Both the position numbers and the translations under genes were made by a program. Below are positions 10,201-16,200 of a stretch of DNA of 26,858 nucleotides, piece by piece. Below the pieces are notes generated by a model, which saw nothing but the letters and a program-made list of their open reading frames with translations, was not told the DNA's origin and searched no databases. Every line of letters begins with the position of its first letter. Positions within the stretch are counted from its first letter, which is position 1. This stretch comes from an uncultured Myxococcales bacterium (lineage in GTDB: Bacteria > Myxococcota_A > UBA9042), in contig CALGHC010000648.1 in assembly GCA_937915965.1 (NCBI GenBank), forward strand, positions 1 through 26,858. Direction: 5' to 3'.

Positions 10201-13200
10201 GATTGTGACCATGTTGGCGTCGCACCACTTGTCGCCATCGTCGTCGCAGCCTTCATCCGAGCCGCCCTTGCAGTTGTTGTCCTTGCCGTCGCAAATCTCG
10301 GTTTTGCCGGGGTTCACGGTGCTGTCGGACTCGTTGCAGTCGCCGGCCAGCGGCGTCACGTAGACGCCTTCAGCCACACACAAACACGCCGCGGAGCTGC
10401 CGCCGTAGCCGTCCTTGTCGTTGTCCTTGTAGAAGTTCTTGCAGTTGGTGGCGCCGGGGTCGTTCTGCGTTCCGTTGCAGTTGTTGTCGATACCGTCGCC
10501 ACACACTTCCTTCGCCGCCGGATTGGTCGTCGCTTTGGTGTCGTCACAATCGCCGAGCTTCTTCGTGTCCGTGATCTTGTACGCGCCGCTTGGCGTGCAG
10601 AGGCACTGCGCCAGGGACACAGCCCAGCCGTCACCGTCACCGTCATGGTAGAACTTGGTGCAGCCAGTCGCGTTGATACCGTTTAGGTCGTTGTCACAGT
10701 TCTCGTCGACCGTGTTGCCGCAGATCTCGGTCGCGCCGGGGTTGATGCCGGCGTTGCTGTCGTTGCAGTCGCCGCCGCCCTTCGGGCAGATCGACGGCGT
10801 ACCGATCGTGGTCATGGACCCGTCGCAGTAGCCGTCCTTGTCGGTGTCACACCCCTCATCGACCGCGCCATCGCAGTTGTTGTCGACACCGTCACAGAGC
10901 TCGATGACCGCCGGGTTGATGAGCTTGTTCGAGTCGTTGCAATCACCACCCTTCGTGCCTGTCAGCGTGCCTTCAGCGATGCACAGGCACTTCGTCGCGC
11001 CGTTCTTGTCGGTGAACGTGTCGCCGTCCGCGTCGACACCAAAGCTCTTACAGCCGGTCGCGTTCTCGTCGTTCGTCGAACCCGAGCAGTCATCGTCCTT
11101 TGTGGTCGCGCAGTCTTCCTTCATGCCCGGATTCACGAGCTTATCGTCGTCCTTGCAGTCCTTTCCGCCCTTCGTGCACGTCGTCGGCGTGCCGACCGTC
11201 GTCAACCCGGCGTCGCAGTAGTCGTCGCCGTCGTCGTCGCAGCCTTCGTCGCTGGACCCGTTGCAGTTGTTATCGAGATCGTCGCACCACTCAGGGTGGC
11301 CGGGGTTGATCTGCGCCTTGTTGTCGTCGCAGTCCTTGCCGCCCTTCACGCAGACGTTCGGGAAGCCAATGGTCGTCATGTTGGCGTCGCAGTACTCGTC
11401 GCCGTCGTCATTGCAGCCCGTGTCGACCTTGCTGTCACAGTCGTTGTCGATGTCGTCGCACACCTCGGGTTTGCCCGGATTCACCGCAGCCTGGAGGTCA
11501 TTGCAGTCGCCAACCTTGGTCGCCGTGTAGCTGTCAGCGGCCACGCAGAGGCACTGCTTCACATTAGCGAGGCCGTAGCCGTCGTTGTCCTGGTCGAGAT
11601 AGAACACCTTACAGTTGGTCGCATCGGGGTCGTTCTGAGATCCGTCGCAATCATCGTCCTTGCCGTTCGCGCAGATCTCCGTCTTCCCCGGGTTCACGTC
11701 GACATCGGTGTCTGCGCAGTCCGCACCCTTTGGTGCGCGGAAGTAGCCCTCGGCGACGCAGAAGCACTTCTTGACGTTCAGACCGTACCCGTCGTTGTCC
11801 TGGTCAAAGTAGAAATCGGTGCAGTTGGTGGCGTTCTCGTTGTTCTGAGAGCCATCGCAATCATCATCGATCTTGTTGCCGCAAACCTCTGTCGCCGCCG
11901 GGTTCTGGTCGTTGTTGTAGTCGTTGCAGTCGCCGCCGCCCTTCAGGCAGACCTTCGGCGCCGGGTTGGCGACCGAGTAGCCGGAGTCGCAGTAGCCGTC
12001 GTTGTCCTTGTCACAACCGTCGTCGACCTCGCCGTCACAGTCGTTGTCCTTGTTGTCGCACACCTCTTGGGCGATACCAGGATTCGACTTGGCGTCGGTG
12101 TCGTCGCAGTCGCCCTTACCCTTGCTGCAGATCGTCGGCGTACCCACTACGACCATCTTGTCGTCACAGTAACCGTCCTTGTCGTCGTCGCAGCCCTCGT
12201 CGGTCTGGCCGTCGCAGTTGTTGTCCTTGCCATCGCAGAGCTCGACCGCGCCTGGCTTGATGTCGGCGCTCGAGTCGTTGCAGTCCGTCTTGCTGGTCGA
12301 GGAGAACGTGCCTTCGGCCACACAGAGGCATTTCGCCGTCGTCGTGCCGTACCCGTCTCCGTCCGTGTCGGCATAGAACATCTTACAGCCGACCGCGCCG
12401 GCGTCGTTCTCCGAGCCGTCACAGTCATTGTCGAGCCCGTCGCCGCAGATCTCGGCCTTGCCGGGGTTCACGTTGGCGTTGGTGTCGTTGCAGTCGCCCG
12501 TACCGTTCGGACAGATCGTCGCGCCCAGCGCGCCCAACTTCATCGCGGCGTCGCAGTAGCCGTCGTTGTCGTCATCACAACCCTCGTCGACCACGCCATC
12601 ACAGTCATTGTCGACGTTGTCGCAGATCTCGATCGCACCAGGATGCTTGTCCGGATCCGAGTCGTTGCAGTCGTTGGTCTTCGTCCCGACGTACTTGCCG
12701 ATGGCCTTGCACAGGCACTTGAAGTCAGACGTGCCGTACCCATCGGCGTCGTTGTCGAAGAACAGCGGCGTGCAGTTCTTGGCGTTCAGGTCGTTCGTGT
12801 CGCCATCGCAGTTGTCGTCCCACGGCGTCGCGCAGTCTTCTTGATTGCCCGGATTCATGCCAGCGTTCGTGTCGTCGCAGTCCTTGCCACCCTTCGGGCA
12901 GACCGGCGGTGCGCCGACGACGACCGCGTCTTTGTCGCAGTACTTATCGCCGTCCTTATCGCACTTCTCGTCGATGGTGCCGTTCGAGTTGTTGTCGATC
13001 CCGTCACACACCTCGTCGCCCTTCGGGTTGACGTTGGGGTCGTTGTCGTTGGTGTCGCCGGGGCCCTTGGGGCAGATCTTCGGGGTCGTGCCGCTCGCGC
13101 TGGTGCACACAACCTGCACATACAGCTTCTTGCCGACGCCGCCGCACGGATCGCCGAACGTCGTGTTGTTGGCGCCGAGCACGCAGGTGGTCTTGCCCAA

Positions 13201-16200
13201 GCAGCCGTCTTTCAGCTTCTGAACCGAACTTGCGGCGTTGCAGGCGCCAATCGCGTAGTTATTGCAGGTGCCTGTGGGCGTGCCGTACGACGCGAACGTG
13301 ATGTCTGTGATCGAGGAGCCGGGGTTGCAGGTGAGGACAACGCTGGCCCCTTCCGCGGCGGTCGAGCACACGACCGTGTTGCCGCCGATGCTGACGTACT
13401 TGAGATCGTTGTCGCAGTAGCCGTCCTTGTCGTCGTCACAGCCTTCGTCAACCAGCGAGTCGCAGTCGTTGTCCTTGTCGTCGCAGATCTCTGGCAGGCC
13501 GGGGGAGTTGCCCTTGTCGGCGTCGTCGCAGTCGCCGCCCTTGTCCGTCTTGGCTGAGCCCTCGGCGTAACACAGGCACTTCTTCGGGAGCGTGCCGTAC
13601 CCGTCGCCGTCGTCGTCGTTGAAGAAGTCTTTGCAGCCAACCGCGTTCAGGTCGTTCTGCGAACCGCTGCAGTCGTCGTCGAGGCCGTTGCCGCAGATCT
13701 CAGCCTGGCCTTCCGGCTTCACCTTCACGTTGGCGTCGTCGCAGTCGCCGCCCTTCTTCGTGCTGTACGCCCCGGAGGCCGCGCACAGACACTTGGCAGC
13801 GCCAGCGCCGAAGCCGTCCTTGTCCAGGTCGGTGAAGAAGTTGGTGCAACCCACGGCGCCCTGCTCATCCTTGCCGCCGCTGCAGTTGTCATCCTTGCCG
13901 CTGAAGCAGATCTCCTTGGCGCCCGGGTTCACCGACGAGTTGTCGTCGTTGCAGTCGCCGCCGCCCTTCGAGCAGGTCGGCGGGGTGCCCACGATTGCGA
14001 TGCCGCTGTCGCAGTAGTCGTCGCCGTCGTCGTCGCAGCCCTCATCCGTCTGGCCGTCGCAGTCGTTGTCGACGCCGTCGCAGATCTCGCCGCACGCCGC
14101 GTCGCCGCAGCAGGACTTGATGTCCTTGCAGTCGATGAGCGCGTTGCCGTTGTTGTCTTTGCCGTCGTCGCAGATCTCAGCGGCGCCGCAACCGATCGCC
14201 ATGTCAGCCTGAGCCGTGCCGCCAGCCTGCACGTCGAGCACGATGTGGTAGGTCACGCCCTTCGCCGCCGCGAACTCGATCTTGCCATTGCCACCGGACG
14301 CGATGCAGGAGAGCGGCGCGCACGAACCATCTGCGTTGGCGCGCAGCACGAACACCTTGCCCTTCGTGTTGGTCAGGTTGCTGATCGTCAACGTTGTCGG
14401 CTTGGAAGTCGCCGAGGTGAACGTGTACGCGATCTCCTTGCCGTCATACTTCACGCCCGGGTCGCAGCTGTAGGCGTCCACGATCGCGGTCGACGCCGCC
14501 GCGTTGCTGACCAGCTGCTGGGAGCCTGCACACGCCAACGGCGAGCTGTTCGCAGCTTTACACGTGCAGGTGTTGATGTTCTGGCACAGCTGCAGCGAAC
14601 ACTTGTCGGTGGTGCAGCTGTTGCTGTCGTCGCAGTGCGCGTCGTTGTTGCAGTCGACGTAGCCGTTGAGGAAGAAGTGGATGACACGGGCGATCATCGT
14701 GTCCGGCGCGTCATTGAGATCCTTCGTCACGCCGCCGAAGAGCACAGACGAAGCCACGGTCCGATACCCGGCAGCCGCATTGTCATGCGCCACTTGGGCC
14801 CAGAACGTCTCGCTCGCGCCCTTCGACTGCAGCACAGCCCGCGTACCGACCACGTCCGTGTCAGCGCCGATCACGTCGTTGAGGTTGTTCCACGTGAACG
14901 CCTGGCTGTAGCTCCAGTTGTAGACCTTGGTCGGGCTCTGCTTGATGTCCTTGTAGATGTGCAAGCCCTTGAGGTCCGTCACGCCATACTTGCTGTTGTC
15001 CGCGATCGCTTTGACGTGGAAGAGCGGATGCAGGTCGGTCTTGCTGTCGAAGGACCACGTGTCGCCCGACTCCAGGTACAGCTTGCCGCCGAGCTGCAAG
15101 AAGAGCTTCAAGCGACCGGCCTCGGTTGCGTTCAGGACGTGGTTGTCTGGAAACACACCGAGCGTGACGAAGATGCCGGCGAACTTCGACAGGTCGGTGT
15201 ACAGGCTGAGGTCGTCGGTGTGCTGCACGACCGCGGTCGTGTGTAGCCCGACCGCGTCGTAGAGCGCGTTACCAGCGGCGACGGGCACTTCGCTCGGACG
15301 CCACACCAAGTAGCCGCCGTTGTAGGTCACGGTGATCTTGAACGTACACAGGCTGTAGAGCAGCCCGTCGCTGACCTTGATGGTCACGTCGTGCGTGCCC
15401 ACGTCATCGAGGGTGACGGGCTTGATCGTCAACGACGCGTTCCAGCTCGCGTCGAGCCAGTAGTACAGCGCGCTCGACAAGGTCACGAACTTCGGCGCCT
15501 TGACGAGCGAGAAGCTCAGGATCGCGTCGGTATCGAGGTCCTTCGCCTTCACGGGGATGGTCTTGACGGCCCCGAGCAGCAGCAGCTGATTGGGCGGACA
15601 GGCCGCGATCTTGGGCTTTGAGCCCTTCACCACGCAGACGTTGTCGACGCCGATTCGCGTCACGTCGAACGTCGTCTTGCCGCTCGCACAGAAGGCGAGC
15701 CGCAGGCCGTTGGAGCCCGTCAGCTCTGGCGGCAGCGTCAGGTCGAGGGTCGCCGGGCCGTCATCCTTGGTCGGCGTCACGATGTCGATGAGCGTCGCCT
15801 TGGTCCAGTCCACCGCCGCGCCGTCGAGCGAGCCCAACAGGCGGAAGGACGTCGCGCCGGACTTGTTGATGTCGATGAGCCGGTCGTACTGAATCGTGAT
15901 CTTCTTGGAGCCCGCTGCCTGAATCACAGGCGACTGCAAGCAGCTGTCGTAGTCGGTGAACGTCGGCGTCCAAGTGAACTCAGCGTACTGGTCAGGTCCA
16001 AGCAGTCCGGTCTTGCTGGGTTTCCAGTTGCCCTTCGCGCCGCCCGCGACGTCGCCCGGGTTCCAGCCCATGGCGTTGAGGCTCGTCCCGGTCGAGAAGT
16101 CCTGGCAGTAGCCGATCTGCACGGTGCAGATGTCGACGGCCTTGCTCGCGCACTTACGCGATTTGTCGGCTTGCGTCTCGCAGATACCCTTCGCGCACTC

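Noticed and set aside
11296..13557. A 753-codon open frame on the + strand, antisense to the giant gene
   Set aside because: It mirrors the MopE repeats in a shifted frame, giving monotonous Val/Ala/Arg-rich protein with no family features. Similar antisense frames occur wherever the GC-rich Asp/Cys repeats run.
9365..14190. A CRISPR array or satellite repeat suggested by the regular repeats
   Set aside because: The periodicity is protein-coding (58- and 70-residue units), the copies are diverged at DNA level, and the reading frame is unbroken.
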